The notes below the pieces were generated by a model, which saw only the letters and a program-made list of their open reading frames with translations, had not been told where the DNA came from and ran no database searches. The position numbers and the translations under genes were made by a program. Below, piece by piece: positions 1 to 7,819 of a stretch of 64,000 bases of DNA (its first letter is position 1; each line of letters opens with the position of its first letter). Origin of the DNA: Polyangiaceae bacterium (lineage in GTDB: Bacteria > Myxococcota_A > Polyangia > Polyangiales > Polyangiaceae); contig JABSRN010000164.1 of NCBI GenBank assembly GCA_013214025.1, positions 1-64,000 on the forward strand, in the 5' to 3' direction.

Positions 1-137
1 CCGAGGGCGCCGCGAACCGTCTGCGAATCCATGCTCCACCTTCAATGATCTCCCGATCCTAGGCGACGGGAGAGGCGCCAGAGTACGCCGCAGACTAGGT
101 CGTTACAACCCCACTAAGCTGCTGATTCTTCAGGCTG

Positions 138-1076
138 TTATCGAGCTTCGGACGGACCACTTATTGGCGGCTTCGGATCGCCAGAAAGGGGCGAAGTCGA
201 ATCGAGTTCACGCCTGCTGCTTGCTGGCCCGCCGGCCCTCTTCGCTCGGACGAGTTGACGACGTTGAGCGCGCACCTTGGCCGGATCTGCGCCACGCGCT
301 TGCCCTTCCAGCAGCGACTGCTCGGCGGCGTCGTATCGCCCCAACTGAAGCTGCGCCCAAGAGCGCCCCAAGTATGCCGCCGCATAGTCCGGTCGCGCTT
401 CAAGAATTGTATCGTACTGGGAGGCCGCTTGCTCGAAGTCTCCGCTGCGCAATCCCAACGTCGCCAGACCCAGACGGTTTTGCAAGGATTTCGGATCAGA
501 ACGCAGACCCGACATGTAGGCAACTCTCGCCCCCCTCTGATCACCGAGCTGGGAACGAACGAGTCCCAACGCGTGCCACGTATCAGGATCCGTTGGTTCC
601 CGTTTCACAGCTTCCGAAAGCCGAGGCTCGGCCCAATGGAGTTCGCCCCACCGCGCTGCCCGCATGCCCCCCACCTTCGGCCCTTCGGGCGACATCGGCG
701 CAGCAATGGCGGCCTGATCGTACATCTCAAGCGCCTCGTCGTAGCGGTGAACCAACTCCAAGGCGTGGCCAAATTCGATCCACGGTGCCGAGCTCTTGTC
801 GCCAAGCTGTCTGGCCAGCGCCGCAACGTGATGCTCCGCCCGATCCATGCGACCGACCGCCGCCGAAAGCCGAACCGCGAGCCGTCTGGCTTCGACGGAC
901 TCGGGAACCTCAACGAGGTGACTTTCCATGAGAACGAGCGCTTCTTCTGCCTGTCCGTTCGCCGCTAGGATCGTGGCGCGCTGGGCAGCAGGCACCTCCA
1001 GGCGGCAGCCCGACGGCCCAAAAGCGAATATGACACCCGCCATCGCCCCCAAATATCGCCGGGCTCGAATCCTCAT
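138..1076 (-). CDS. TPR-repeat lipoprotein
   Basis: This is a secreted, lipid-anchored tetratricopeptide-repeat protein of about 312 residues. I start it at the ATG whose first residues form a signal peptide ending in a lipobox-like FGPSGC; the open frame extends 28 codons further upstream, but that stretch looks non-coding. The mature part is a run of helical TPR units with typical spacing of Trp, Ala, Gly and Pro (for example DPDTWHALGLVRSQLGDQRG and PDYAAAYLGRSWAQLQLGRY), ending in a Pro/Ser-rich tail. TPRs usually serve as protein-protein scaffolds; no partner can be read from the sequence. It diverges from the enoyl-CoA hydratase gene at 1189, so the 110 bases between them probably hold both promoters. 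Function beyond a periplasmic or outer-membrane scaffold is unknown. Confidence 0.8.
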   Translation of the reverse strand: MRIRARRYLGAMAGVIFAFGPSGCRLEVPAAQRATILAANGQAEEALVLMESHLVEVPESVEARRLAVRLSAAVGRMDRAEHHVAALARQLGDKSSAPWIEFGHALELVHRYDEALEMYDQAAIAAPMSPEGPKVGGMRAARWGELHWAEPRLSEAVKREPTDPDTWHALGLVRSQLGDQRGARVAYMSGLRSDPKSLQNRLGLATLGLRSGDFEQAASQYDTILEARPDYAAAYLGRSWAQLQLGRYDAAEQSLLEGQARGADPAKVRAQRRQLVRAKRAGGPASSRRELDSTSPLSGDPKPPISGPSEAR

Positions 1077-1188
1077 TTGGCTCAAGGTTAGGCCACACGC
1101 CGAGATTCCGCCAGGCTTCGACAGAGGCCCGGTCCGGGTGCCAGGGAAGAGGCTGGACAAACGGAGCGTTCACAGCCAGAAGTCCCCC

Positions 1189-1977
1189 ATGTCCAGCTTC
1201 GAAACCTTGCTCGTCGACCAGGCCGACGGCGTCGTCACCATCACCATCAACCGTCCCGCCAAGCTGAACGCGCTCAATGCCCAGGTACTCACCGAGCTGA
1301 CCGCTGTACTCACCGCGCTGGCTCAAGACCCTGGCGACGCGCGGGTCGGCATTCTGACCGGAGCCGGTGGCAAGGCCTTCGTGGCCGGCGCCGACATTGC
1401 GGAAATGCAAAAAATGACGGCTAGCGAGGCCAAGCGCTTCAGCGAGTTGGGACAGGGCGTGACCGCCCTGCTCGAGGCTTTGCCCTTCCCCATCATCGCG
1501 AAGGTCAGTGGCTTCGCACTCGGAGGTGGCTGTGAACTCGCTCTAGCTTGCGACTTTATTTACGCCTCTTCCAAGTCCAAATTCGGCCAGCCCGAGGTTA
1601 ACTTAGGTCTCATCCCAGGGTTCGGCGGGACGGCACGTCTGGCTCGCCGAATCGGCCTCGGCCACGCCCGCGAGCTCATCTACACCGGTGACATCATCCG
1701 CGCCGACCGCGCTCAGGCCATCGGCTTGGTCAATCAGATTCTTGAGCCGGAAGAGCTCGATGACGCCGTTCAGAAACTCGCGGTCACCATCGCCAGTCGA
1801 GGTCCCCGAGCGGTTCGCGAGTGCAAACGGGTCATGCTTCGAGGAACCGACGCCGATCTAGGGGTCGCCTGCGAGCTAGAGGCTCAAGCTTTCTCCGCGC
1901 TGTTTGCATGCCCAGACCAACAAGAAGGCGCTTCGGCGTTCCTCGAAAAGCGCGCGGCAGTGTTCAAAGGCGAGTGA
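1189..1977 (+). CDS. Enoyl-CoA hydratase/isomerase (crotonase family)
   Basis: This cytoplasmic enzyme probably hydrates trans-2-enoyl-CoA in fatty-acid or related acyl-CoA breakdown. At 262 residues it has the normal length for the family. The crotonase signatures are visible: AFVAGADI (about 63-70) forms part of the CoA/oxyanion pocket, LGGGCELALACD (111-122) is the second oxyanion stretch, and QPEVNLGLIPG (134-144) carries the second active-site Glu. Glu115 and Glu136 sit where hydratases keep both catalytic glutamates, so a true hydratase is favoured over an isomerase-only paralogue. I chose the ATG at 1189 because the homologous N-terminus begins there; the frame runs upstream without sense. 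The stop abuts the GTG start of the next gene, so the two are probably cotranscribed. Substrate chain length cannot be told. Confidence 0.93.
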   Translation: MSSFETLLVDQADGVVTITINRPAKLNALNAQVLTELTAVLTALAQDPGDARVGILTGAGGKAFVAGADIAEMQKMTASEAKRFSELGQGVTALLEALPFPIIAKVSGFALGGGCELALACDFIYASSKSKFGQPEVNLGLIPGFGGTARLARRIGLGHARELIYTGDIIRADRAQAIGLVNQILEPEELDDAVQKLAVTIASRGPRAVRECKRVMLRGTDADLGVACELEAQAFSALFACPDQQEGASAFLEKRAAVFKGE

Positions 1978-3759
1978 GTGAGGGCCCGTGTAATCGCCCT
2001 CGGGCTCGGCCTGCTCGGTGTGGCCTGTCATGACGATGAACGCCGTCCCTACACGCCGTTTACAATGTCCAGCGGTGCTGGCAACCCGTCCTCCATCGCT
2101 TCGAGCCAGACCCCGCCGACCCAGAAAGCGCCGTTCAAGCGCCGGGACGCCACCATCGCGAAACAACCGAAACGAAAATGGATCCTGGATGGCTTCGAGA
2201 TCGTCGCGCCCGACGGTTCATTGCTGGAAAGCGCCATCGTCGCCGACTTCAACAACGACGGGTCCCTCGAAGCCATCGCCTGGATAATCGCGGAAGCAGA
2301 ACCAACTCGCACGGCCAACATGCGCCCCCAGCCCGCCACCCTCTGGCTGTTCGAGAAAGGCGCGTCCAAACGGAAGGTTGCTGGCGAACCCGGATTCGTC
2401 CCAACAGGACCCAGCTGCAAGACAACCCGCACGCTAACTCAAACCGGTCGACAAACCGTCAGCCTGAGCGTATCCGCAAGCTGCCAGGGCAATCTGATTC
2501 CGCGGGCGCCCACTCGGGGCATGCTGGTGATTCGGCCCCTCAACCGCCAGCCGGTCGTGTTCGGATTGAGAATCGCCGACGCCGCCAAGGGTGAAACGCT
2601 CAGCTTGAGTTTTGACACCCAGGACATCGACGGTGACGGCCGCGACGACGTGAAACTCACCGCTGGGCTCAGCACCGATGACGCCCCACCAGTGGAAGTC
2701 GAGCTACGCTGGCTGGATCGCACAACCGGCCTGGCTCGAGATCCGGCACAACCCGCCACGGCATTCCAAGACATGGCTTCGGTTGAGCTGGTTCGTTCTG
2801 ACGGCGTCAACACGAGCCGCGCGGTGATTCCCCGGGTCGAAAAAGGCCGACGGCTACACGCCAGTCTGTGCGATGGCAGCGGTGTCACACGAGTTCACAC
2901 GCTAAACGGAACCGGCTTGCCCTGCGTCGGCCTGGAACAAGCCTTCGACTGGTTCGCCGAAGCCGAGACCCAATCACGCATCACCCAGGGCAATATTCGC
3001 GATGCCTTCGGCGTCCTGGAGCGCGCCGATTGGTTTCATCCGAGCTTGTCTAAGCGCGGGCGAAAAGCTATCGAGAAACGACTGCTCAAGACCGTCGACG
3101 CAGTGAAAGCAAAGCTCCGGGCCGTCGATGTCAAAGTCCGGGGCCCGGACAACACGCCACGCTACAGCCCGCTGCGATTCGAGGATGACGGCAGCCTACT
3201 CGTTCTAGGCCCGTCCGGTGTGCAACGTATTGGGCGCGACGATTCCGTTGAGTACATCGAGGACGAGGTCGATCCCTGGCCGATGACAGTGATTGGACCT
3301 TCGAAAGACCGTTTCCTCGGCGTCGCGTATCCCTGCGAAAGCGCTACGGTGATGCTGTTACGCAGTGGTTCGACCGGCATGGTCAAGCCTCCGATCCTGA
3401 CCGACTTGCTCGCGCCACGCCCGGGTGCCTGCGGCGGGCGCCCTCCCGATAGCCGCCGTCCCAGTGTGCTGGGCTGGGGTGACGACGGTCCCATCGCGAT
3501 CGTGCACGGCCATAGCATCGGCAAGTTACCCACTAGGGGCGCACCGGGAGCAGCCGTCTCGACTGACGGACGCTTTGTGGTGGCTCCGACGGCGTTAGGC
3601 GTGTTGATAACGGGTCCAGGACAAAAAAAACCAAGCCTCTGGAGTGCCGACGAGTTACCACTTCCGCTCAAGCTACAGGACTGCGTAATTCATACGGACG
3701 GAAAACACACAGCCTGCATTCGCAACGGCGCGGTCGTTCAGCTGAGCGCGGCTGACTGA
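1978..3759 (+). CDS. FG-GAP/VCBS-type lipoprotein
   Basis: A 593-residue exported lipoprotein starting at a GTG directly after the hydratase stop. The signal peptide is short (about 17 residues, ending LLGVAC), so Cys17 should be lipidated. Two acidic calcium-loop motifs typical of FG-GAP/VCBS beta-propeller blades are seen, VADFNNDGSLEAIAW (about 83-97) and DIDGDGRDDVKL (about 213-224). The C-terminal third has short repeated statements of the type expected for a beta-propeller. The mixture of an intracellular enzyme and a lipoprotein in one transcript does not suggest a shared pathway. The gene converges on efp and the shared interval has a terminator. Binding partner unknown. Confidence 0.8.
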   Translation: MRARVIALGLGLLGVACHDDERRPYTPFTMSSGAGNPSSIASSQTPPTQKAPFKRRDATIAKQPKRKWILDGFEIVAPDGSLLESAIVADFNNDGSLEAIAWIIAEAEPTRTANMRPQPATLWLFEKGASKRKVAGEPGFVPTGPSCKTTRTLTQTGRQTVSLSVSASCQGNLIPRAPTRGMLVIRPLNRQPVVFGLRIADAAKGETLSLSFDTQDIDGDGRDDVKLTAGLSTDDAPPVEVELRWLDRTTGLARDPAQPATAFQDMASVELVRSDGVNTSRAVIPRVEKGRRLHASLCDGSGVTRVHTLNGTGLPCVGLEQAFDWFAEAETQSRITQGNIRDAFGVLERADWFHPSLSKRGRKAIEKRLLKTVDAVKAKLRAVDVKVRGPDNTPRYSPLRFEDDGSLLVLGPSGVQRIGRDDSVEYIEDEVDPWPMTVIGPSKDRFLGVAYPCESATVMLLRSGSTGMVKPPILTDLLAPRPGACGGRPPDSRRPSVLGWGDDGPIAIVHGHSIGKLPTRGAPGAAVSTDGRFVVAPTALGVLITGPGQKKPSLWSADELPLPLKLQDCVIHTDGKHTACIRNGAVVQLSAAD

Positions 3760-3787
3760 GCATCGACCCACCTAGGCTAGCTGGCCG

Positions 3788-3827
3788 TGGACAAAACAAA
3801 GAAGCCCCGCCGTAGTATCGACGGGGC
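3788..3827 (-). terminator. Rho-independent terminator of efp
   Basis: On the minus strand a nine-pair stem with one mismatch (3819-3827 with 3804-3812, loop ATACTA) is followed by a T-rich run (TTCTTTGTTTTGT, 3790-3802). It lies about 50 bases after the efp stop codon. On the plus strand the same hairpin sits after the FG-GAP lipoprotein gene but lacks a clear T-run, so it may only partly serve that side. Confidence 0.75.
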
Positions 3828-3878
3828 CCTGCGAGCCACTGGCGAAAGTGCTTCGCTAATGCCGAATGAGGAGGCCCC

Positions 3879-4445
3879 TTATTGCGGCTTCTTGGAGCGC
3901 TCCAGGTAGCCACGCGTTCGAGTGTCGACCTTGATCCACTCGCCCTCACAAATGAACAATGGGACCTGAATGGTCGCGCCACTCGAAATGGTAGCGGGTT
4001 TGGTCACGTTGCTGGCCGTATCCCCCTTTACCCCCGGTTCCGTCTCAGTAACCTCAACGATAATGTGAGGCGGGAGGCTGAGAGCGACCGGGTTGCCCTT
4101 GTAAATGGTGATCGTGCAGTCGTTGCCATCAATCATTAAATCAGCCGCATCCCCAACCACGTCTTTGTGCACGGTGACCTGCTCACCCGTGTGGTTGTTC
4201 ATGAAGACATACTGTTCGCCGTCCAGATAGATGAACTGAAGGGTTCGCTCTTCGGCGTCCGCGAACTCAAGCTTCTCGCCAGAACGGATGTTCTTCTCCA
4301 GGACAGCGCCGGTGAGCAATTGCCGCATCTTGGTGCGGGTGAACGCCTGGCCCTTGCCCGGCTTGACGAACTGAAAATCCACTACGACGTACGGATTCCC
4401 GTCGTACATGAACTTGACGCCCTTTTTGATATCACTGGTATCCAT
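3879..4445 (-). CDS. efp: Translation elongation factor P
   Basis: EF-P binds between the P and E sites of the ribosome and relieves stalling at polyproline stretches. The 188-residue protein has the family length and all three beta-barrel domains. Domain I (about 1-62) carries the loop FVKPGKGQAF; Lys31 matches the lysine that is beta-lysylated in E. coli (Lys34). Domains II and III follow, with the signature EPGVKGDTASNVTKPA near 145-160 and a VPLFI...IKVDTRT strand pair near the end. I start at the ATG 4443-4445; a long upstream open stretch in frame is not homologous. The modification enzymes EpmA/EpmB are not in the window. It is a single-gene unit, divergent from the membrane TPR gene at 4647. 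Confidence 0.97.
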   Translation of the reverse strand: MDTSDIKKGVKFMYDGNPYVVVDFQFVKPGKGQAFTRTKMRQLLTGAVLEKNIRSGEKLEFADAEERTLQFIYLDGEQYVFMNNHTGEQVTVHKDVVGDAADLMIDGNDCTITIYKGNPVALSLPPHIIVEVTETEPGVKGDTASNVTKPATISSGATIQVPLFICEGEWIKVDTRTRGYLERSKKPQ

Positions 4446-4646
4446 GCTTACTCCTGGAGACTGAGCTCCGGCTCGGGAGAAGCGCGAAACTAGCGGGCTT
4501 GAGCCAAAATGCAAGGACTGCGGGCAGAGCCGGCTCCTACCGGCCCTCCCCCCAGTTACCTGTAGGCTGCGAGAGCCGTCCAACCTCAGCCGATTCCCCC
4601 CTGCCCCTTGCCCCAAAGCAGAAAAACGCGTTAGCCCATTGGCCAT

Positions 4647-5507
4647 ATGGACGATTTTGGAACCGAGATTGAGGAGGTGAAGCGCGAGATCGTGGAAAGC
4701 CGCTCCCTCACGATCAAGACCAATAATTTGGTGAATGCGCTCTCGGCTGACGTCAACAGTATCTCCAAACGCCAACAGGCCAACGACCGCAAAATGGTGC
4801 TCAACAGTGCCGTCGCCTACGTAGCGGCCGTCGTGATCATGATGGTCGGGGCCAAGGTGCTGGTCGACGCCCGCGTCGAAGCGGAACACTTGAGAACCAA
4901 AGACCGCCGCGACAAGCTCGAAGACATCCAAAAAGAATTGGATTCAATCGCCGCGCGCGAAGAAGCCCATGCCCGCTCCGAGCGAAAAGCCGAAGCCTAC
5001 TTCAAGCTGATCGTTCAGAAGAAACGCCGCGACGTGATCGAGCAATACGAGGCCATCAGCAAGCTCGACCTTCGCAAAACCGAACGATTGGTGTTCCAGC
5101 GCGCATACGAGCAGGCCCGAAATGACCTCTCGCTGATGTCGTACCACGCCGGGCTCGACCATATTCGAACCGGACGCTGGCACGAAGCCGAGGAATCCCT
5201 CGCCGATTCGCTCAAGATGAAAAGCGACGCGTCCCACGGTCCCGAAGCCCGATATCAACGCTCTCGGGCGCTGCAGAAGCTGGGTCGCCAGCGAGAAGCC
5301 ATCGAAATCCTTGTGCGCCTCACCGAAGCCTCCGCCGACAAGGAGGTGATGGACGACGCCACGCTGTTGCTGGCGAACGCCCAGATCGATATCAAGGCGT
5401 GGAACGACGCGAAGGGCACGCTTCGCTCCTTCATTCGCCGGTTCCCCAAGAGCACGTCGATTCTGGAGGCCCGGTCTAAACTGGGCGAGCTCCAACTCTA
5501 TCACTGA
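4647..5507 (+). CDS. Membrane-anchored coiled-coil/TPR protein
   Basis: A 286-residue inner-membrane protein with one transmembrane helix near residues 52-71 (SAVAYVAAVVIMMVGAKVLV), a short N-terminal cytoplasmic coiled coil, and a long charged coiled coil after the helix (about 80-125, rich in Glu, Arg and Lys). The C-terminal half has TPR-like helices (GRWHEAEESLADSLKMK, KLGRQREAIEILVRL, KAWNDAKGTLRSFIRRFP). This order resembles CpoB/YbgF- or YfgM-like envelope scaffold proteins, but I cannot assign it to one. It starts at an ATG with no overlapping neighbour; the next gene begins 26 bases later, so an operon with the MmcQ-like gene is possible. Confidence 0.8.
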   Translation: MDDFGTEIEEVKREIVESRSLTIKTNNLVNALSADVNSISKRQQANDRKMVLNSAVAYVAAVVIMMVGAKVLVDARVEAEHLRTKDRRDKLEDIQKELDSIAAREEAHARSERKAEAYFKLIVQKKRRDVIEQYEAISKLDLRKTERLVFQRAYEQARNDLSLMSYHAGLDHIRTGRWHEAEESLADSLKMKSDASHGPEARYQRSRALQKLGRQREAIEILVRLTEASADKEVMDDATLLLANAQIDIKAWNDAKGTLRSFIRRFPKSTSILEARSKLGELQLYH

Positions 5508-5533
5508 GGTCTGGCGTAAAACGCAGCGCGCTG

Positions 5534-5884
5534 ATGACGCACATCAACAGGTTCCCCGGCGCCGAAGAGGAATTCCCCTTTGGCCCGCAGAACGCCGTGT
5601 TCAAAATCCACGGAAAGATGTTCGCAGCGGTCGGGGAAACTCAAGACGGCAAGGTCCGTCTGAATCTAACGTGCGAACCCGAATTGGCCAAGACACTCCG
5701 GGCTTCTTACGAAGGGGTGGTGCCAGGCTATCACATGGACAAGCGCCACTGGGACAGCGTCATCTTCGACGGCAGCGTGCCCCCGGGTGCGCTCAAACAA
5801 AGGGTCGAACACTCCCACCAGAAAGGGATGTCCTGCCTGCCAAAAAAGTTCAGGCAGAAATGGCAACCTATCCCCGCATGCTAA
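5534..5884 (+). CDS. MmcQ/YjbR family protein
   Basis: A 116-residue cytoplasmic protein of the MmcQ/YjbR family (double-wing fold, sometimes called DNA-binding-like). Family marks are the N-terminal FPGAEEEFPFGPQNAVFKI, where other members have a similar Pro-Gly/Phe-Gly pattern, KMFAAVG at about 29-35, and the loop PGYHMDKRHWDSVIFDG (about 64-80), whose HMxKRHW pattern is the most recognisable part. No biochemical role is established for the family. It lies between the membrane TPR gene and the DUF2185 gene with short gaps on both sides (26 and 9 bases), so all three may be one transcript. Confidence 0.87.
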   Translation: MTHINRFPGAEEEFPFGPQNAVFKIHGKMFAAVGETQDGKVRLNLTCEPELAKTLRASYEGVVPGYHMDKRHWDSVIFDGSVPPGALKQRVEHSHQKGMSCLPKKFRQKWQPIPAC

Positions 5885-5893
5885 AGTGAGGAC

Positions 5894-6667
5894 ATGGCAC
5901 CGCCTTCCAAAATCCACAAGCTCGGACCGGCAGACATCTCGCGAGTCGTTCCCGATCTCGGAGCCTGTTTCGCAACGGATCGCATCACGGTAGACGGCGC
6001 TCCCGTCGGCCATATGTACCGAGAGAAATCAACGGACGAAGTCGACAGCGGATGGCGGTTTTTCTCCGGCGACGAGAGTGACGAGTACATGGCGTGCCCG
6101 GAGAACACTAACGCCTACGATTTGAACACCATCGCCAACTACGACCGCGACATCATTCCGTGGCTGACCTACCCGCCGGGCACTCGGATTGAGCGAGCCA
6201 AAAGTGGATTCCAGCTGACCAGCGATCCCGGCGCGCCACCGTCCGTGAGCTTCTTGCCCCCGGTGGGACCGGGCAACTTCCGCCTCTCGGACAACTTTGA
6301 GTTGGCGTCACCGGTGCATTTGCTGTGTCGCTTCGAAACCGGCCGTTTCATCCTCTGGCGAGCCGGTATCACCATCACCTACGACGTCGTCGATCACGAA
6401 AGTGCTGACGTCGATGCGGCGGTTGACCAGCTAACGGCCGAGGCTCCTCCCGAAAGAACCGAGGAGCTGCGCGAACAGGTCGGTGAGATGAAAAAGCTGA
6501 GCTACCGCACTCAGGGGGACGGTTCTGAGGGGCCCCACACCTGCTGGTCCTGCTTCAGCGTATTTGCCAAAGAGCGTCTAGAACTGACGCTTCGGTTCAG
6601 CGACACCGCGGGAGAAGACATCGGCCAAGCCGTTTGGGAAAGTGTTCGCATAATCGCCACCGCATAG
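5894..6667 (+). CDS. DUF2185 (Imm33-like) protein
   Basis: A 257-residue protein. Residues of roughly 20-110 match the DUF2185/Imm33-like pattern: CFATDRITVDGAPVGHMYRE, SGWRFFSGDESDEYM and YDLNTIANYDRDIIPWL are its hallmarks. Some members of that family are predicted immunity proteins in polymorphic-toxin loci, but no toxin gene is visible here, so a protective role is not supported. The second half (about 115-257) has a beta-rich pattern and a Cys pair (CWSC) near residue 218 that I do not recognise. No signal peptide. The gene starts at the ATG nine bases after the YjbR-like stop. Confidence 0.75.
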   Translation: MAPPSKIHKLGPADISRVVPDLGACFATDRITVDGAPVGHMYREKSTDEVDSGWRFFSGDESDEYMACPENTNAYDLNTIANYDRDIIPWLTYPPGTRIERAKSGFQLTSDPGAPPSVSFLPPVGPGNFRLSDNFELASPVHLLCRFETGRFILWRAGITITYDVVDHESADVDAAVDQLTAEAPPERTEELREQVGEMKKLSYRTQGDGSEGPHTCWSCFSVFAKERLELTLRFSDTAGEDIGQAVWESVRIIATA

Positions 6668-6712
6668 CGGACAGCGCCCTTATCGGGACAGCGAGGTTAG
6701 CGAGCTGGGCCG

Positions 6713-6844
6713 TTAGCTGACAGAGTGCAGCCCTGATTGGGTTCCGCGTTTGGCGCTCCCCGGATCGGCGAGGGCGGCAGTGCCCGTCAGCAGAGCTGCG
6801 CCCAACAAGAGGGTTCGAAAGATATTTCGGTTGAGTACGGACAT
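6713..6844 (-). CDS. 43-codon signal-peptide ORF coupled to the upstream gene
   Basis: A short ORF whose ATG overlaps the stop of the 263-codon gene in the form TGATG (bases 6846-6842), the arrangement expected for translational coupling. The product begins with a good Sec signal peptide: MSVLNRNIFRTLLLGAALL, then a cleavage site after TAALA. Only about 17 residues remain after cleavage before TAA. Two readings are possible: a genuine small secreted peptide, or the 5-prime end of a longer secreted protein whose remainder was lost when the sequence now carrying the DUF2185 gene came to lie next to it. I see no continuation in another frame before 6667. Confidence 0.5.
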   Translation of the reverse strand: MSVLNRNIFRTLLLGAALLTGTAALADPGSAKRGTQSGLHSVS

Positions 6845-7635
6845 CAGGCTCGACTTTCTTCAGGTGCGGGCGAACGGCCCTCGTTACGGCACGGCTGGCT
6901 TTGCAAGGCGCTGGTCACTCGCACCAATCGCCCCGTGTCGCCAGTCGGGCGAGCATTTTCCAGCTCAGACATCGCCTCCCGAAGTTTTCTTAAGACGATC
7001 TCGTTTACCATTCGGGGATCCATCGCGCTCGGCGCGTGAAACTCAGTCCGCACGAGGCGAGCATTGGGTGGGGTGCCCTCAGCGCCCTCGCTGAGTTGCG
7101 CGACGGCAGCCGAGACGAAACACCGCAGAGACTCACGAATCTCTACCCGTTGTTCCCGCTCGGTCTTCGGAACGAAGCGCGCGTTTGGCACTGCCTCAAA
7201 CTGGTCGGGCAACGCTCCGCGGGAAATACGGCGCAGAAAGCCTCTTTGCACAGCGGTCTCCACCAACTCGTAGGCCCCGAGACGGCGCAGTTGAGGCAGC
7301 TGGTCTCTCACCTCGGACAGGGTGGCCGGCTGAGCGAGGTCCGAGAAGACGCGGTGAACGATAGTGAGAAAATCCAAGCCGCCCGTGTCCCGGCCGTAGC
7401 GTGAAGCGTAGGACTTGCTGAGAGACAGAGCCCCCAGGCTCTCTTTGAGCAGCTTACCGTTGACCGCCGCATCGTATCTCGCCGCGAACACCAGGGCTGA
7501 CTTGGCCGCCCTGGTGAACGACGCCTCCGTCGAAACCACCGGAAGCAACGCGCTCGCGATGGGCTCTAACAAGTCCTCCAGGCACTCGGACGACGCAGTA
7601 TGAGGGGCGTCCGGAGATGAGGCGGCTAACGACAT
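6844..7635 (-). CDS. Conserved-looking protein of unknown function
   Basis: A 263-residue soluble, helix-rich protein that I do not recognise with certainty. It has no signal peptide or membrane segment. The middle (VHRVFSDLAQPATLSEVRDQ and ELVETAVQRGFLRRI) resembles a winged-helix or DUF6502-like layout, with a C-terminal helix pair (RMVNEIVLRKLREAMSELE). In DUF6502-like loci a small exported protein often follows directly, and here a signal-peptide ORF overlaps the stop by one base, which would fit, but this is inference. The ATG at 7633-7635 is used; the 185 bases upstream face the gene at 7820 and should contain both promoters. Confidence 0.65.
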   Translation of the reverse strand: MSLAASSPDAPHTASSECLEDLLEPIASALLPVVSTEASFTRAAKSALVFAARYDAAVNGKLLKESLGALSLSKSYASRYGRDTGGLDFLTIVHRVFSDLAQPATLSEVRDQLPQLRRLGAYELVETAVQRGFLRRISRGALPDQFEAVPNARFVPKTEREQRVEIRESLRCFVSAAVAQLSEGAEGTPPNARLVRTEFHAPSAMDPRMVNEIVLRKLREAMSELENARPTGDTGRLVRVTSALQSQPCRNEGRSPAPEESRA

Positions 7636-7819
7636 AGTCTGATCCTGGCGGGCGCTGAGTTGGAGTCCATGGAGGTTGCGGAATTGAAACCCTAAATAGG
7701 AAGGTGTCAGTAATACGCCGCTTCGAGGCCGAAGCTCCCCTCCCGGGCACCCCCCATTTATCGGGCGTCAGACCGGGCATTCCGGGGGGCTGTGCCGGGG
7801 GCAGCGGGTAGTTCCAGTC

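Noticed and set aside
1-137. First 137 bases of the window as part of a gene.
   Set aside because: No frame is supported here; it may be the 3-prime flank of a gene outside the window.
3879-4931. The 350-codon open frame containing efp.
   Set aside because: The first 162 codons have no protein-like pattern and cover the divergent promoter; EF-P starts at 4445 with family length.
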